Assembly (NCBI RefSeq): GCF_009937955.1
Contig: NZ_AP018439.1
Coordinates: 2,604,001-2,668,000 of the forward strand
Length of the DNA: 64,000 bases
Reading direction: 5' to 3'
DNA from: Undibacterium sp. KW1
GTDB lineage: Bacteria > Pseudomonadota > Gammaproteobacteria > Burkholderiales > Burkholderiaceae_D
The position numbers and the translations under genes are program-made. The notes under the pieces are model-generated. The model had not been told where the DNA came from. It did not search any database and worked only from the letters and a program-made list of their open reading frames with translations. Positions 18,412 through 28,583 of this stretch are shown here, one piece after another. Within the stretch, counting starts at the first letter, position 1; the number at the start of each line of letters is the position of its first letter.

Positions 18412-20337
18412 ATTTTTGTTCCATTTCGCCGATCAACGTCATATCTGCTTTGCCTTGGTGCCCTGGCATTCGGCGCAACAGGCAATGCGTATGCACTGGG
18501 GTTTAGCAATCTGACTGTGCAGTCAGCACTGGGGCAGCAATTGCGGGCTCAGTTGGAGTTGACGGGAAATGATGCGGCAGAAATCGATCAGTCCTGCTTC
18601 AAGGCAAAAGTCGAGAGTCCAGATGGTTACGCCATCGCATCAGTGAATGTCACTTTGGTGCAAAAGGGAGGCGCACGTTTCCTGACTCTGGTAACCAGAA
18701 GCACCATCGCCGAGCCCGCAGTCAAGATACTGGTGAACATGGGTTGCGAAATTCAGTTGCATAGAGAATTTCTGATCCTGTTAGACCCACCTCTGTCTGC
18801 GCCAACTTTGACAGCACCTACTGTTAGTTCTACCAGAGGGACAGCAAGTCCTGCACCAGCTTTAATTGGTAAAGATATCGCTGGCAAAGACATCGCGACA
18901 AGCGATCAAACTCCTCAGGTAAAAATCAGGCCACGCACCAGGAAAGACAAGCCCGCCAGTGAGTTGACAGAAATTGTCGCTAATCCGGGTAATGCATCTG
19001 CAACAAAAAAAAAGCCTGCCAAATCGACTGACAAACCAATCAGCAAGCCCAGAGATACTCTGAAACTATCGGATGACTTGCCGGTGCTGGAACAAACGCA
19101 AGGTTTGCGTCTCAGTGATAGCTTGTCTATCGGCACACCGCAGTCCAATATTGAAGAGTTGCGCGCAGCGCAGGCACAGCTTGCTGCAATGTTGCGGGAT
19201 GAAAAACCAGCGCAGCCTGCGGTTGATAAACTCAAGAATGAGCAACAGAAAATTCTGAGTCTGCAACAAGAGGCGCAGCAACTCAAGCGCCAGAGCCAAC
19301 TGGATAAGGCAGCCCTGGAAGAGGCCCGTGAAAACAGTTTTTCACGCAACTGGGTGATGGGTCTGAGCGTATTCATCGCTGCAGGCTTGGCCATCATTGC
19401 TTTGCTCCTGCTCTACGTCAGTCGCATGCGTAAGAGATTGCATGAGAGTTGGTGGCAGCAAAAAGAACCTGCTTCTGAGCCTGAATCCAAAAAAAATATA
19501 GAAGAAATTGTTGATAGTATCCAGGCTTCTTATGGACCTACAACGACCAGTTCACTGTATCAGGTTCATGATGACGACGAGCCTGGCTCCAGTCGCCCGG
19601 TAACAAAGCCATCCAGAAAAGTTGCGGCAGATAGCAGTCTTGGCAAGCTCGATACCCCTTCCATATTCAGTAAAGCCTATGTCCCGACGCTGGAGGACAG
19701 TAATAGCAGTACCTTTAATTTCTTTTCTACCAAAGGCCAGTCGGTCAAGGTAGAAGAAATTTCTGACGTGACTCAGGAAGCTGAATTCTGGATTTCTGTC
19801 AACGACCCGCAAAGGGCGATTGAAATTCTTGAACCCCTGGCTGACGTTGATCACCCCGAGTCGCCCGTGCCGTGGCTATACCTGATCGATTTATACAGGG
19901 TCACTGCGAATAAAGAAAAATACGAAACGCTAAGAGACAAGTTCATTGTATTTTTTAATGCAAATGTCCCTGAATTTGAAGTCGATCCGGCGACCTTGCC
20001 TAGCAGACATCTTGATGACTTTGAGCACTTGATGAACCGCATCTGCACTATGTGGAATTCAAATGACATTTTGCCTTTCCTTGAAAGTCTTCTGGTTGAT
20101 GACAGGGATGGTAAGCGCATGGGGTTCGAATTGCCGGTTTATCGCGATATCCTGTTGTTGATCTCGGTTGCAAATGAGCTTGAGAAGTCGAATTCTTTTG
20201 GTGCACCTGAAAGAAATCGCGCCTGGGCAAATGTGCCAGGTTTGCCGCCAGACGAGCCTTTCAGTCAGGAGCAGCAAGCGGAGCCAGAGTCGAATGTCAT
20301 CGATTTTGAGCTGATAGACTTCCCAAAAGAAAAATAA
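18412..20337 (+). CDS. fimV: FimV/HubP-like inner-membrane protein
   Basis: About 641 aa if started at ATT 18412. The FimV N-terminal domain (ALGFSNLTVQSALGQQLRAQLEL) begins right after a clear signal peptide encoded at 18421-18492. No ATG, GTG or TTG opens that signal peptide, and the first ordinary start (GTG 18517) lies inside the domain. A linker and coiled coil (about 240-310) precede one transmembrane segment (WVMGLSVFIAAGLAIIALLLLYV), then a cytoplasmic acidic part with a TPR-like helix set. FimV proteins link type IV pili, polarity and peptidoglycan. The start is uncertain. Confidence 0.75.
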   Translation: MFVPFRRSTSYLLCLGALAFGATGNAYALGFSNLTVQSALGQQLRAQLELTGNDAAEIDQSCFKAKVESPDGYAIASVNVTLVQKGGARFLTLVTRSTIAEPAVKILVNMGCEIQLHREFLILLDPPLSAPTLTAPTVSSTRGTASPAPALIGKDIAGKDIATSDQTPQVKIRPRTRKDKPASELTEIVANPGNASATKKKPAKSTDKPISKPRDTLKLSDDLPVLEQTQGLRLSDSLSIGTPQSNIEELRAAQAQLAAMLRDEKPAQPAVDKLKNEQQKILSLQQEAQQLKRQSQLDKAALEEARENSFSRNWVMGLSVFIAAGLAIIALLLLYVSRMRKRLHESWWQQKEPASEPESKKNIEEIVDSIQASYGPTTTSSLYQVHDDDEPGSSRPVTKPSRKVAADSSLGKLDTPSIFSKAYVPTLEDSNSSTFNFFSTKGQSVKVEEISDVTQEAEFWISVNDPQRAIEILEPLADVDHPESPVPWLYLIDLYRVTANKEKYETLRDKFIVFFNANVPEFEVDPATLPSRHLDDFEHLMNRICTMWNSNDILPFLESLLVDDRDGKRMGFELPVYRDILLLISVANELEKSNSFGAPERNRAWANVPGLPPDEPFSQEQQAEPESNVIDFELIDFPKEK

Positions 20338-20435
20338 CACCTGGTGATCCGGGTAAGTCCGAATGTAGCAGGCCAGTTTCTACTGGCATGACTGCAAATT
20401 TTTGTTGTGCAAATAAAAATAAAGAATGGAGATAT

Positions 20436-21083
20436 ATGATCAAGCTTTGCGGTTTTGCAGTCAGTAATTATTACAATAAAGTTAAATTGGCGCTTTTGGA
20501 GAAAGCTATTCCCTTTGAGGAGCAATTAGTCTGGACTGGAAAAGCGCCTGAATTATTGCAGCATTCACCTTTAGGAAAAATTCCCTATATAGAAACTGAG
20601 CACGGCTCGCTGTTTGAATCTCAAGTGATCGTTGAATACCTGGAAAATCGCTTTCCTGATCATCCCCTGATGCCAGCAGACCCGTTCGCAGCCGCTAAAT
20701 TACGCGAATTGATTACCTTTATTGAGCTGCACATGGAGTTGCCTGCGCGCGAGCTTTATGCCGAAGCTTTTTTCGGAGGCAAGGTCACTGATGAGGTCAA
20801 GGCAAAAGTAGAAAAGCAACTGAGCCGCAATATCCCCGCATTTGCAACACTGGCAAAGTTTGACCCATTTGTCGGTGGTAAGGAGTTTACATTGGCCGAT
20901 TGCGCTGCCGTTGTGCATTTTCCACTGATATCCATGGCGACCAAGATTGTTTATGGCAAGGATTTTCTGGCGGAGTTGCCTACGCGCGACTATGTGAAGT
21001 TTATTTCAGAGCGGCCAACCATGCAAAAGATCAATGCTGATCGCAAGGCAAATCAGGAATTGATGGCAAACAAGGGTAAATGA
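20436..21083 (+). CDS. Glutathione S-transferase family protein
   Basis: 215 aa from ATG 20436, preferred over an upstream ATG at 20388 because GGAG precedes it and the thioredoxin fold begins at once (IKLCGFAVSNYYNKVKLALLE). The glutathione-binding segment GKIPYIETEHGSLFESQVIVEYLE is present, and a helical C-terminal domain follows. The substrate cannot be told from sequence. The neighbours FimV and PP2C give no functional clue. Confidence 0.88.
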   Translation: MIKLCGFAVSNYYNKVKLALLEKAIPFEEQLVWTGKAPELLQHSPLGKIPYIETEHGSLFESQVIVEYLENRFPDHPLMPADPFAAAKLRELITFIELHMELPARELYAEAFFGGKVTDEVKAKVEKQLSRNIPAFATLAKFDPFVGGKEFTLADCAAVVHFPLISMATKIVYGKDFLAELPTRDYVKFISERPTMQKINADRKANQELMANKGK

Positions 21084-21087
21084 ATTT

Positions 21088-21120
21088 GATGGCGCTACAG
21101 AGCTAATTTGTAGCGCCATC
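21088..21120. terminator. Inverted repeat between convergent genes, weak terminator
   Basis: GATGGCGCTACA (21088-21099) pairs perfectly with TGTAGCGCCATC (21109-21120). There is no T tract on either side, so it may stop transcription poorly or protect 3' ends. Confidence 0.45.
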
Positions 21121-21129
21121 AGCGCAAAT

Positions 21130-21930
21130 CTAGACTGCTCTGCGCATTTTTTGTACTGTATATGTCTTGGCTTGTGCGGGTGGCTCTACCAGTTTGACAA
21201 TCGCAAAGGTGCAATTGTCACCGCGGCCACTCGCCCTGTCCCTGGCTTTTCTGATCAGGAACTCTGAAGCCTGACGAGGGCTATTGGCCGCAACAGCTGC
21301 TGATAGCTCATGATCTTCAAAATAATGCCAGAGGCCATCTGAGCACAACAAGAAGCTGTCATGCGCCTTTAAAGGCGTATGCTCACCAAAGGTGATATAG
21401 GGGGCTGCGGTGCTTGAGCCAAGTACATTTACCAGGATATTTGATAGCCTGTGGGTCTTGGCTTCTTCTGAGGTAATCTTGCCTTCATCCACCAATTTTT
21501 CTACATAAGAGTGATCTTTGGTTTTTTCGGCATAATTCGGACCGTCGAACCGATACAGACGGGAATCGCCGACATAGGCCCAGATAGCTTCTTGCTGCGG
21601 GGTAATTACCAGTGCGACTACCGTGCTATGTGGTTCTTTTTCTGATGAAACACCAGACAATTTAATGACAGTGTGTGCTTCATTGACGATATTTTCTAAA
21701 AGACTGCGGACATCATTTCCTGGGTAAAATTCATCAAATAATTGTTTTGCCGTGCGCACGACCTGCTCAGCGGCAAGTGCGCCACCGCTTTTGCCGCCCA
21801 TGCCATCGGCAACCACGGCCATGACATAACCTGGCGCATGTGGTGCCGCAAAAAGTGCAGTGCGGTCTTGTTGTTCCTGCCTGTCGCCGATATGTTGTCC
21901 GGTTCCAGCTTCGATCTTATATTGGCTCAT
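21130..21930 (-). CDS. PP2C-type serine/threonine protein phosphatase
   Basis: 266 aa. Metal-binding motifs of the PP2C fold are intact: the early QDRTAL stretch, VVADGMGGKSGG, LLCSDGLWHYFED and the final RGDNCTF. Bacterial members dephosphorylate targets of Hanks-type kinases or act in type VI secretion signalling. No kinase gene is adjacent, so the partner is unknown. Confidence 0.9.
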   Translation of the reverse strand: MSQYKIEAGTGQHIGDRQEQQDRTALFAAPHAPGYVMAVVADGMGGKSGGALAAEQVVRTAKQLFDEFYPGNDVRSLLENIVNEAHTVIKLSGVSSEKEPHSTVVALVITPQQEAIWAYVGDSRLYRFDGPNYAEKTKDHSYVEKLVDEGKITSEEAKTHRLSNILVNVLGSSTAAPYITFGEHTPLKAHDSFLLCSDGLWHYFEDHELSAAVAANSPRQASEFLIRKARDRASGRGDNCTFAIVKLVEPPAQAKTYTVQKMRRAV

Positions 21931-22014
21931 ACGTCTTGGTAGATTAAACTAACGGGATAAACCCAAAAATGGTCTTTCCTTAATTAAACTTTATTTTACT
22001 GCAACCAGAAGACT

Positions 22015-22215
22015 ATGAGCCACCCTGAACAAATACAACAACGCATTATCGAGCTCGAGGTTGAACATAGAGACCTGGATGTGGTAATCGAGACCCTGAT
22101 TAAAGATCCCTCTCATGATGAGTTACAACTGCGGCGCCTTAAAAAACGCAAATTGCAGCTGAAAGACCATATTACATTACTAAGAATGCAATTGACACCT
22201 GATGTCCCTGCATAA
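22015..22215 (+). CDS. DUF465 (YdcH-like) small protein
   Basis: 66 aa, a single helical hairpin rich in charged residues: ELEVEHRDLDVVIETL, then the LQLRRLKKRKLQLKDHI motif typical of DUF465. The ATG follows an AGAAGA stretch. Function is unknown. The next gene, a helicase, begins 47 bp downstream, so the two may share a transcript. Confidence 0.8.
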   Translation: MSHPEQIQQRIIELEVEHRDLDVVIETLIKDPSHDELQLRRLKKRKLQLKDHITLLRMQLTPDVPA

Positions 22216-22262
22216 TTATCCACTTTTCCTTAGCTTTATAGTTAGTTTCTGATTGCCTCATT

Positions 22263-24251
22263 TTGACTGAACCACTCGCCACACCGAATGCAAACGGCAT
22301 TCACGATACAGAAGTAGAACATATTTTTGGCTTGACCGGACCATTAAGTGCGTCTATTAATGGTTATCGCCCGCGCCAAGCGCAGACAGAGATGGCAAAA
22401 GCCATCGCCGACGCCATTGCAGGGCAAAAAACCTTGTTGGCAGAGGCGGGGACCGGAACCGGGAAAACTTATGCATACCTGACTCCGGCATTATTGTGGG
22501 GTGGCAAGGTTATTGTCTCTACGGGGACAAAAAACCTGCAGGATCAGTTATTTTTACGAGATATTCCTACGATACGCAAAGTGTTGAAGGCACCAGTATC
22601 GGTTGCCTTGCTGAAGGGCAGGGCAAACTATCTATGTCATTACCATCTTGAGAGAACTATACAAAATGGCCGTTTGAGCTCGCGTGAAGATGTTGGTTAT
22701 CTGCGTGACATAAGCCGTTTCATTAAAACCACAATGACGGGGGACAAGGCTGAACTGGCCCGGGTGCCGGAAAATGCCTCGGTCTGGAGTCTGGTGACCT
22801 CGACCAAAGATACCTGCATGGGATCAGAGTGCCAGTATTATCAGGACTGCTTCGTCATGAAGGCGCGCAAAGAGGCGCAACAGGCGGATGTGGTCGTGGT
22901 GAATCATCATCTGTTCTTTGCCGACGTGGCCTTGAAAGATACTGGAATTGCAGAGCTATTACCCTCTGCCAATACAGTCATCTTCGATGAGGCACATCAA
23001 TTGCCGGAAACTGCCACCCTGTTTTTTGGCGATACCGTCTCAACTTCGCAAGTGCTGGAGCTTTGCCGCGATGTACAGGCAGAAGGTTTGTCGCATGCCC
23101 GCGATGGAGCAGAGTGGTCCAAGCTGGTTGCCCCAGTTGAGAGGGCTGCACGCGATTTACGTCTGGCCTTCCCGCAAGATATCGTGCGCTATTCCATAGA
23201 CCAGATTGCGCCATCCAGCCCTTTCTTTGAAGCCCTGGAAGCCTTGAAATCCAGTATGGATGCCATGATTGCCGTGTTGGAGAAGCAGGCCGAGCGTGCG
23301 GAGACACTTGAGCAGTGCCGTGCACGCGCCATTACTTTGGCTGAGCAATATGAAAAATGGAATGCCGCAGATGACGGTAAATCAGGTGATTATGTATTGT
23401 GGGTAGAAGCGTTCTCTACTTCCTTGCAATTGCATCGCACCCCTTTGTCAATCGCCCCGATTTTTAACAAGCAGCGCGAAGGAGTACCTCGTGCCTGGAT
23501 ATTTACGTCCGCTACCATGGCAGTCAAGAATGACTTTAGCCATTATGTGTCGCAAATGGGGCTGTGGGACCAACCGGCGTGCACCTGGCCCAGTCCTTTT
23601 AATTACCAGGAGCAGGGTTATTTGTATGTGCCTAACGGCATGCCACAGCCCAATTCCTTTGGCTACATGGATGCAGTCATTGATGCTGCGTTACCAGTCA
23701 TAGAAGCGGCTGGTGGCAAGACTTTCCTGCTATGTACTACCTTGAAAGCAGTGAAGTACAGCGCAGAACGTTTGCGCGAAGAATTCCAGAAGCGCGGCCT
23801 GGATTTTCCTTTGTTTGTACATGGCGATGCTGGCAGAACCGAATTACTTGACCGCTTCAGGGCCGCAGGCAATGGCGTGCTGATAGGTAGTCAAAGTTTC
23901 TGGGAGGGAGTAGATGTACGTGGCGATGCCTTGTCCCTGGTGATTATCGATAAGCTGCCTTTCGCGCCACCTGATGATCCGGTATTGTCCGCCCGCATCG
24001 CTGCGATGGAGAAAAAGGGCTTGAACGGTTTTGTTCATCATCAATTACCAGAAGCGATTATCAATTTAAAGCAGGGCGCCGGTCGCCTGATTCGGGATGA
24101 AGGTGATAAAGGCGTATTGATGATTTGTGATCCACGTCTGATCTCAAAACCCTATGGCAAACGTATCTGGCAAAGCTTGCCGAGTTTCGCGCGCACCAGG
24201 GAGCTGGCAGATGTACAGGCTTTTTTCAAGAAGATCAACAGTCCCGCGTAA
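22263..24251 (+). CDS. yoaA: DinG/YoaA-type ATP-dependent DNA helicase
   Basis: 662 aa. A superfamily 2 5'-3' helicase of the XPD-like iron-sulfur group. Walker A AEAGTGTGKT is at 60-69, DEAH follows as FDEAHQLPE, and the last motif is QGAGRLIR. Cys125, Cys185, Cys190 and Cys196 are placed as the four [4Fe-4S] ligands. The start is TTG 22263, the only usable start before an upstream in-frame stop (TAG at 22239). YoaA rather than DinG is favoured by length; either name is possible. Role: replication and repair of damaged or structured DNA. Confidence 0.9.
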   Translation: MTEPLATPNANGIHDTEVEHIFGLTGPLSASINGYRPRQAQTEMAKAIADAIAGQKTLLAEAGTGTGKTYAYLTPALLWGGKVIVSTGTKNLQDQLFLRDIPTIRKVLKAPVSVALLKGRANYLCHYHLERTIQNGRLSSREDVGYLRDISRFIKTTMTGDKAELARVPENASVWSLVTSTKDTCMGSECQYYQDCFVMKARKEAQQADVVVVNHHLFFADVALKDTGIAELLPSANTVIFDEAHQLPETATLFFGDTVSTSQVLELCRDVQAEGLSHARDGAEWSKLVAPVERAARDLRLAFPQDIVRYSIDQIAPSSPFFEALEALKSSMDAMIAVLEKQAERAETLEQCRARAITLAEQYEKWNAADDGKSGDYVLWVEAFSTSLQLHRTPLSIAPIFNKQREGVPRAWIFTSATMAVKNDFSHYVSQMGLWDQPACTWPSPFNYQEQGYLYVPNGMPQPNSFGYMDAVIDAALPVIEAAGGKTFLLCTTLKAVKYSAERLREEFQKRGLDFPLFVHGDAGRTELLDRFRAAGNGVLIGSQSFWEGVDVRGDALSLVIIDKLPFAPPDDPVLSARIAAMEKKGLNGFVHHQLPEAIINLKQGAGRLIRDEGDKGVLMICDPRLISKPYGKRIWQSLPSFARTRELADVQAFFKKINSPA

Positions 24252-24296
24252 ACTGCAATGCTAGGGAAAACTAAATAGCCTGTAATAACCAAATGA

Positions 24297-24326
24297 AAAA
24301 GCAGCGCTGAAAACAGCGCTGCTTTT
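24297..24326. terminator. Bidirectional intrinsic terminator, helicase / M13 peptidase
   Basis: AAAAGCAGCGCTG (24297-24309) pairs with CAGCGCTGCTTTT (24314-24326) around AAAA, between convergent genes. Confidence 0.85.
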
Positions 24327-24346
24327 CTGCTCAGTTACTGTCTGGA

Positions 24347-26410
24347 TTACCAGATACTGACACGCTCAGCAGGTGCCAGGAACATCTTGTCACCTTCCTT
24401 GAGTTTGTAGGCATCATAGAAACCCTGCATGTTGCGCAGGCTGCCATTTGCGCGGATTTCTCCCGGGGAGTGTGGATCTGTTTTCAAGCGCGCAATCATG
24501 GTTGCTTCACGCATCTTCCCGCGCCACACCTGTGCAAAACCCATGAAGAAACGCTGATCGCCAGTCAGGCCACCAATGACTGGTGCTGGTTTGCCACCCA
24601 GTGACAGTTTGTAGGCTTTGTAGGCAATTGCCAGGCCGGAATTGTCTGCAATATTTTCACCCAAAGTCAACTCGCCGTTGACGTTGTAACCGGGGATAGG
24701 ACTGAAGGCACCATACTGCTTGACTAGGACAGCGGTTTTGGCCGCGAACTTGTCATGATCTTCTTTGGTCCACCAGTCACGCAAATTGCCAACGCCGTCA
24801 TATTGCGCACCCTGATCATCAAAGCCATGGCTGATTTCATGACCAATGACGGCACCTATGCCACCATAGTTGACTGCATCGTCAGCTTTGGCATTGAAGA
24901 ATGGCGGTTGCAGTATCGCCGCCGGGAAGACGATCTCATTGAGTTCAGGATTGTAATAGGCATTGACAGTTTGTGGTGTCATACCCCATTCGTCACGATC
25001 TACTGGTTTGCCAAGCTTATTCAATTCAAATTGTGCGGCATACATGCGGGCGTTGCGCAAGTTGCCGACTGCATCGCCTTTAGTAATGTTTAAGCCAGAA
25101 TAGTCGCGCCATTTGTTTGGATAGCCAATCTTGGGCGTGAAAGTAGCCAGTTTTGCCTGTGCTTCTTTCTTGGTTTCTGGACTCATCCAGTCCAGCGTGT
25201 CTATACTTTGTTTATAGGCCAGCAGCAAATTGCCAACCAGCTTCTCCATTCTTGCTTTGCTTTCAGCTGGAAAATGCTTGGCTACATAAAGTTTTCCCAA
25301 GCTTTCGCCGAGTGCGGAATCCGCCAGTCGCACGCCACGTTTCCAGCGCGGCTCCTGTTTTGGAACGCCAGCCAGGACGGTGGAGTTAAACGCAAAACTT
25401 TCGTCGCTGAATTTTGCTGGAAGTTGAGCCGCAGCAGAACGCAGGATATGCCATTTGAAATAGACTTTGAGATTGTCCAGGGCCGTATCTTGCAAAACCT
25501 TGTTCAGGCCAGTCAGGTAGCTAGGCTGGCTGACGATGATGTAATCTACCTTGCCTTTGACGCCCATTTCTGCAAGATAAGCATTCCAGTCGTAGCCTGG
25601 TGTCAAGGCATCGAGCTTGTTGATCTCAATTTTATTGTAGGCCTTGACAGGGTCACGCAATTCAACCTTGGTCCATTGTATTTTTGCGAGCTCTGTTTCC
25701 AGGGTCAGTATGTCTGCAGCATGTTTGCCAGCCTCTTTGTCACCAGCGAGCGTCAGCATTTTTTCTATATGCGCCTGGTATTTGATACGGAAATCTTTTA
25801 ATTTCGCATCGTCATTATTGAGGTAATAGTCACGATCAGGTAAACCCAATCCAGCCTGGGCTATGTCAAAAACATATTTGGTGGAATCCTTGTTGTCCTG
25901 ATGAATCTGAAAATCATATGGCGCGCCTATGCTGGCTCGGTTTAGCCATGCCATCAAACCGGGGATCTGTTTTTTGTCGGTCATGCCATCTACTTTTGCA
26001 AATTCAGCTTGCAAAGGTTTCAGACCCAGGGATTCAATGTGTGCCGTATCCATGTAACTGGCATACATATCCGCAATTTTTTGCGCGTCTGTGCCAGGCT
26101 TATTTTTGGCTTTGGACAAAGCTTCGATGAGTGAATGCAAATGCGGGATAGTCGCTTCGCGTAAGTCCATGAAAGCACCCGCAGAGGACCTGTCTGAAGG
26201 AATTTCGGTATTTTTTAACCAATGACCGTTAACATGGCGAAAAAAATCATCCTGGGCACGCACTGCGGCATCATTATGCTTGGATTCTATGCCTGACAAC
26301 AGAACTGGTGTCGCTGAAGCCGCTTTTGCTGGTTCTGCAGCAGTTGCGAGCTGACTGCCAACTGTGCCGGCGATCATCAGCGCGATAGCGCTAAGTACAT
26401 GTGCTTTCAC
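24347..26410 (-). CDS. pepO: M13 family zinc metallopeptidase (PepO/neprilysin type), exported
   Basis: 687 aa. A signal peptide (about 1-24) sends it to the periplasm. The zinc site is intact: HEISH at 524-528 and the third ligand Glu585 in GENIAD. The family text NAYYNPELNEIVFPAAILQPPFF lies just before it. M13 enzymes cut peptides of up to about 40 residues. It lies downstream of the dipeptide importer on the same strand, with a 157-bp gap, suggesting linked peptide use (inference). Confidence 0.93.
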   Translation of the reverse strand: MKAHVLSAIALMIAGTVGSQLATAAEPAKAASATPVLLSGIESKHNDAAVRAQDDFFRHVNGHWLKNTEIPSDRSSAGAFMDLREATIPHLHSLIEALSKAKNKPGTDAQKIADMYASYMDTAHIESLGLKPLQAEFAKVDGMTDKKQIPGLMAWLNRASIGAPYDFQIHQDNKDSTKYVFDIAQAGLGLPDRDYYLNNDDAKLKDFRIKYQAHIEKMLTLAGDKEAGKHAADILTLETELAKIQWTKVELRDPVKAYNKIEINKLDALTPGYDWNAYLAEMGVKGKVDYIIVSQPSYLTGLNKVLQDTALDNLKVYFKWHILRSAAAQLPAKFSDESFAFNSTVLAGVPKQEPRWKRGVRLADSALGESLGKLYVAKHFPAESKARMEKLVGNLLLAYKQSIDTLDWMSPETKKEAQAKLATFTPKIGYPNKWRDYSGLNITKGDAVGNLRNARMYAAQFELNKLGKPVDRDEWGMTPQTVNAYYNPELNEIVFPAAILQPPFFNAKADDAVNYGGIGAVIGHEISHGFDDQGAQYDGVGNLRDWWTKEDHDKFAAKTAVLVKQYGAFSPIPGYNVNGELTLGENIADNSGLAIAYKAYKLSLGGKPAPVIGGLTGDQRFFMGFAQVWRGKMREATMIARLKTDPHSPGEIRANGSLRNMQGFYDAYKLKEGDKMFLAPAERVSIW

Positions 26411-26567
26411 TTTGGGGTCTCCTGAGAGTGAAGGTAGGAATAAAAATATGACAGTCTTTTAGGCTGTCTTTGGTAATTATTGCAAAATAAATAAATCGTT
26501 TGCAACAATTCCTCGTCTGCTTAAGACTGCAAGAGTTTAACGAAGTTCGCGAGATTTAATAAAAGTT

Positions 26568-27557
26568 TCAGGTAATTTCTTCCACTCTGTGGCAGGCGAC
26601 CAAGGTGTTGTCAAACGGACGCAGTACTGGGATTTCTTGACGGCATCTTTCATTGGCGTGTGGACAGCGATTATTAAAGGCACATCCGGGTGGTGGCGCC
26701 AGCGGGGACGGCAATTCGCCATCCAGCATCATCTTCTGCTGGCGTTGCGCGGGGTCAATACGAGGTGTTGATGCAAGCAATGCCCGGGTATAAGGGTGCA
26801 GAGGGCGTTTGAATATGTTTTGCTTGTCGCCATGCTCAACGGTTTTCCCAAGATACATGACCAGCACATCGTCAGCAATATGCTCAACCACTGACAGATT
26901 GTGGGAGATGAACAGATAGGCGACACCATTCTGCTGTTGTAAATCCATTAACAAGTTCAGGACCTGTGCCTGTATGGACACGTCGAGGGCAGAGACTGGC
27001 TCATCGGCGACGATGACTTCAGGATCGAGCATCAGTGCCCGGGCGATAGCGATCCGCTGCCTCTGTCCACCCGAAAACATATGGGGATAACGCCCATAAT
27101 GTTCAGGCCGCAAACCTACTTTTGCCATCATGGCACGCGCTTTTTCTTCACGCTCGGCAGATGGCAGGTGAGTGTTGATGATCAAGGGTTCTTCCAGCAT
27201 GGCCCCGACTTTTTTGCGCGGGTTCAGGCTGGCATAAGGATTCTGGAACACCATCTGCACCAGCGGGCGCACTTGCTTGAGTGTGAGCTTGTCAGCGTGG
27301 GCAATATTCTTTCCGCCCATCCACAACTCGCCGCTGCTAGGCGTTTCTATCATGGTGACCTGGCGGGCGAGGGTAGATTTGCCACAACCTGATTCGCCCA
27401 CCACCGCCAGGGTTTTGCCAGCAGTCAGCTGGAATGAGACGCCATCCAGTGCTTTTGCCAGCGCTTTGGGTTTGAGAAAACCTTGCGACACAGCGTAATG
27501 CTTGGCCAGGTTCTTTGCTTCCAGTAAAACAGGGGTAGTCGTGGTATTTTGCATCAT
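26568..27557 (-). CDS. dppF: Dipeptide ABC transporter ATP-binding protein DppF
   Basis: 329 aa. Walker [13 protein letters not shown] signature [14 protein letters not shown] and Walker [10 protein letters not shown] are present. The C-terminal oligopeptide-transporter extension contains [14 protein letters not shown], whose cysteines fit the [4Fe-4S] cluster seen in related subunits. The ATG overlaps the dppD stop codon by four bases, indicating translational coupling. It is the last gene of the dppABCDF operon. Confidence 0.93.
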   Translation of the reverse strand: MMQNTTTTPVLLEAKNLAKHYAVSQGFLKPKALAKALDGVSFQLTAGKTLAVVGESGCGKSTLARQVTMIETPSSGELWMGGKNIAHADKLTLKQVRPLVQMVFQNPYASLNPRKKVGAMLEEPLIINTHLPSAEREEKARAMMAKVGLRPEHYGRYPHMFSGGQRQRIAIARALMLDPEVIVADEPVSALDVSIQAQVLNLLMDLQQQNGVAYLFISHNLSVVEHIADDVLVMYLGKTVEHGDKQNIFKRPLHPYTRALLASTPRIDPAQRQQKMMLDGELPSPLAPPPGCAFNNRCPHANERCRQEIPVLRPFDNTLVACHRVEEIT

Positions 27558-28570
27558 GCTGCCTGATCAATTTGTGGTGCTTGCCATCCATTACCCGGCA
27601 CACCTTGCGCATCCAGAGGGAAATGGCAACGCACCCGGGCATTTGCCTGTCCTTGTAATTGTGGTCTATCAGTTTGGCAGCGCTCTGTCGCATAACTGCA
27701 TCGCGGTGAGAGCAGGCAGCCTGTTGGCCTGTCATACAAACCTGGTACTACACCCGGTATGGTTTGCAGGCGTGCTTTACCCAGATTATGTTCGGGCAGG
27801 GCTGCCAGCAGAGCCTGGGTGTAAGGGTGTTTGGGGGCATCGAATATTTCTGGCACGGTACCAGTTTCCAGAACCTGGCCTGCATACATGACCACAACGC
27901 GTTTCGCAGTCTGGGCAACGACGGCCAGATCATGGGTGATGAGCATCAGGGCCATGCCACGTTCACGCTGCAATTGCAGTAATAATTCTAGCATTTGCGC
28001 TTGTACAGTAACGTCCAGCGCAGTGGTAGGTTCATCCGCTATCAGCAGGCGTGGGTTGCAGGCAATGGCGATAGCCACCATGACGCGCTGGCTCATGCCG
28101 CCCGATAGTTGGTGGGGATAGGCGTTCATGCGCCTTTCCGGGTCAGGGATATCAACCTGCTTCAATAAAGCCAGCGCCTTGGCGCGCAAGTCCTTTTCCT
28201 TGCCGCCCTGATGCAGACGCAAGGTTTCCATCAACTGAAAAGCCACGGTGTAGCAAGGATTCAGGCTGGTCATGGGGTCCTGGAAGATCATGGCAATATC
28301 CTTGCCAAGCAATTGCCGTCTTTCCTTGTCCTTCATCTTCAGCAGATCGCGGCCATCAAATTCCATCTGGTCTGCCCGCACACGTCCAGGGAAATCGATC
28401 AGCCCCATCAAGGCCAGTGAGGTGACACTCTTGCCTGAGCCTGATTCACCGACGATGCCAACCACTTCACCTTGTTCTATGAACAGATCAAGACCATCAA
28501 CTGCCTTGAATGGCTGAGCTTCCGAGCCAAATTCAACGCGTAAATTTTTAATATCCAATAATGGTTTCAT
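27554..28570 (-). CDS. dppD: Dipeptide ABC transporter ATP-binding protein DppD
   Basis: 338 aa. Walker A GESGSGKS, signature [15 protein letters not shown] and Walker [10 protein letters not shown] are intact. The C-terminal cysteine-bearing extension ([15 protein letters not shown]) matches the DppD/OppD type. It pairs with DppF as the nucleotide-binding heterodimer. Gap to dppC is 13 bp. Confidence 0.93.
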   Translation of the reverse strand: MKPLLDIKNLRVEFGSEAQPFKAVDGLDLFIEQGEVVGIVGESGSGKSVTSLALMGLIDFPGRVRADQMEFDGRDLLKMKDKERRQLLGKDIAMIFQDPMTSLNPCYTVAFQLMETLRLHQGGKEKDLRAKALALLKQVDIPDPERRMNAYPHQLSGGMSQRVMVAIAIACNPRLLIADEPTTALDVTVQAQMLELLLQLQRERGMALMLITHDLAVVAQTAKRVVVMYAGQVLETGTVPEIFDAPKHPYTQALLAALPEHNLGKARLQTIPGVVPGLYDRPTGCLLSPRCSYATERCQTDRPQLQGQANARVRCHFPLDAQGVPGNGWQAPQIDQAA

Positions 28571-28583
28571 GTTGAATCTTTGC

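Noticed and set aside
21088..21120. Possible regulatory RNA or operator from the perfect inverted repeat
   Set aside because: Its place between two convergent stop codons makes a 3'-end hairpin the simpler reading.
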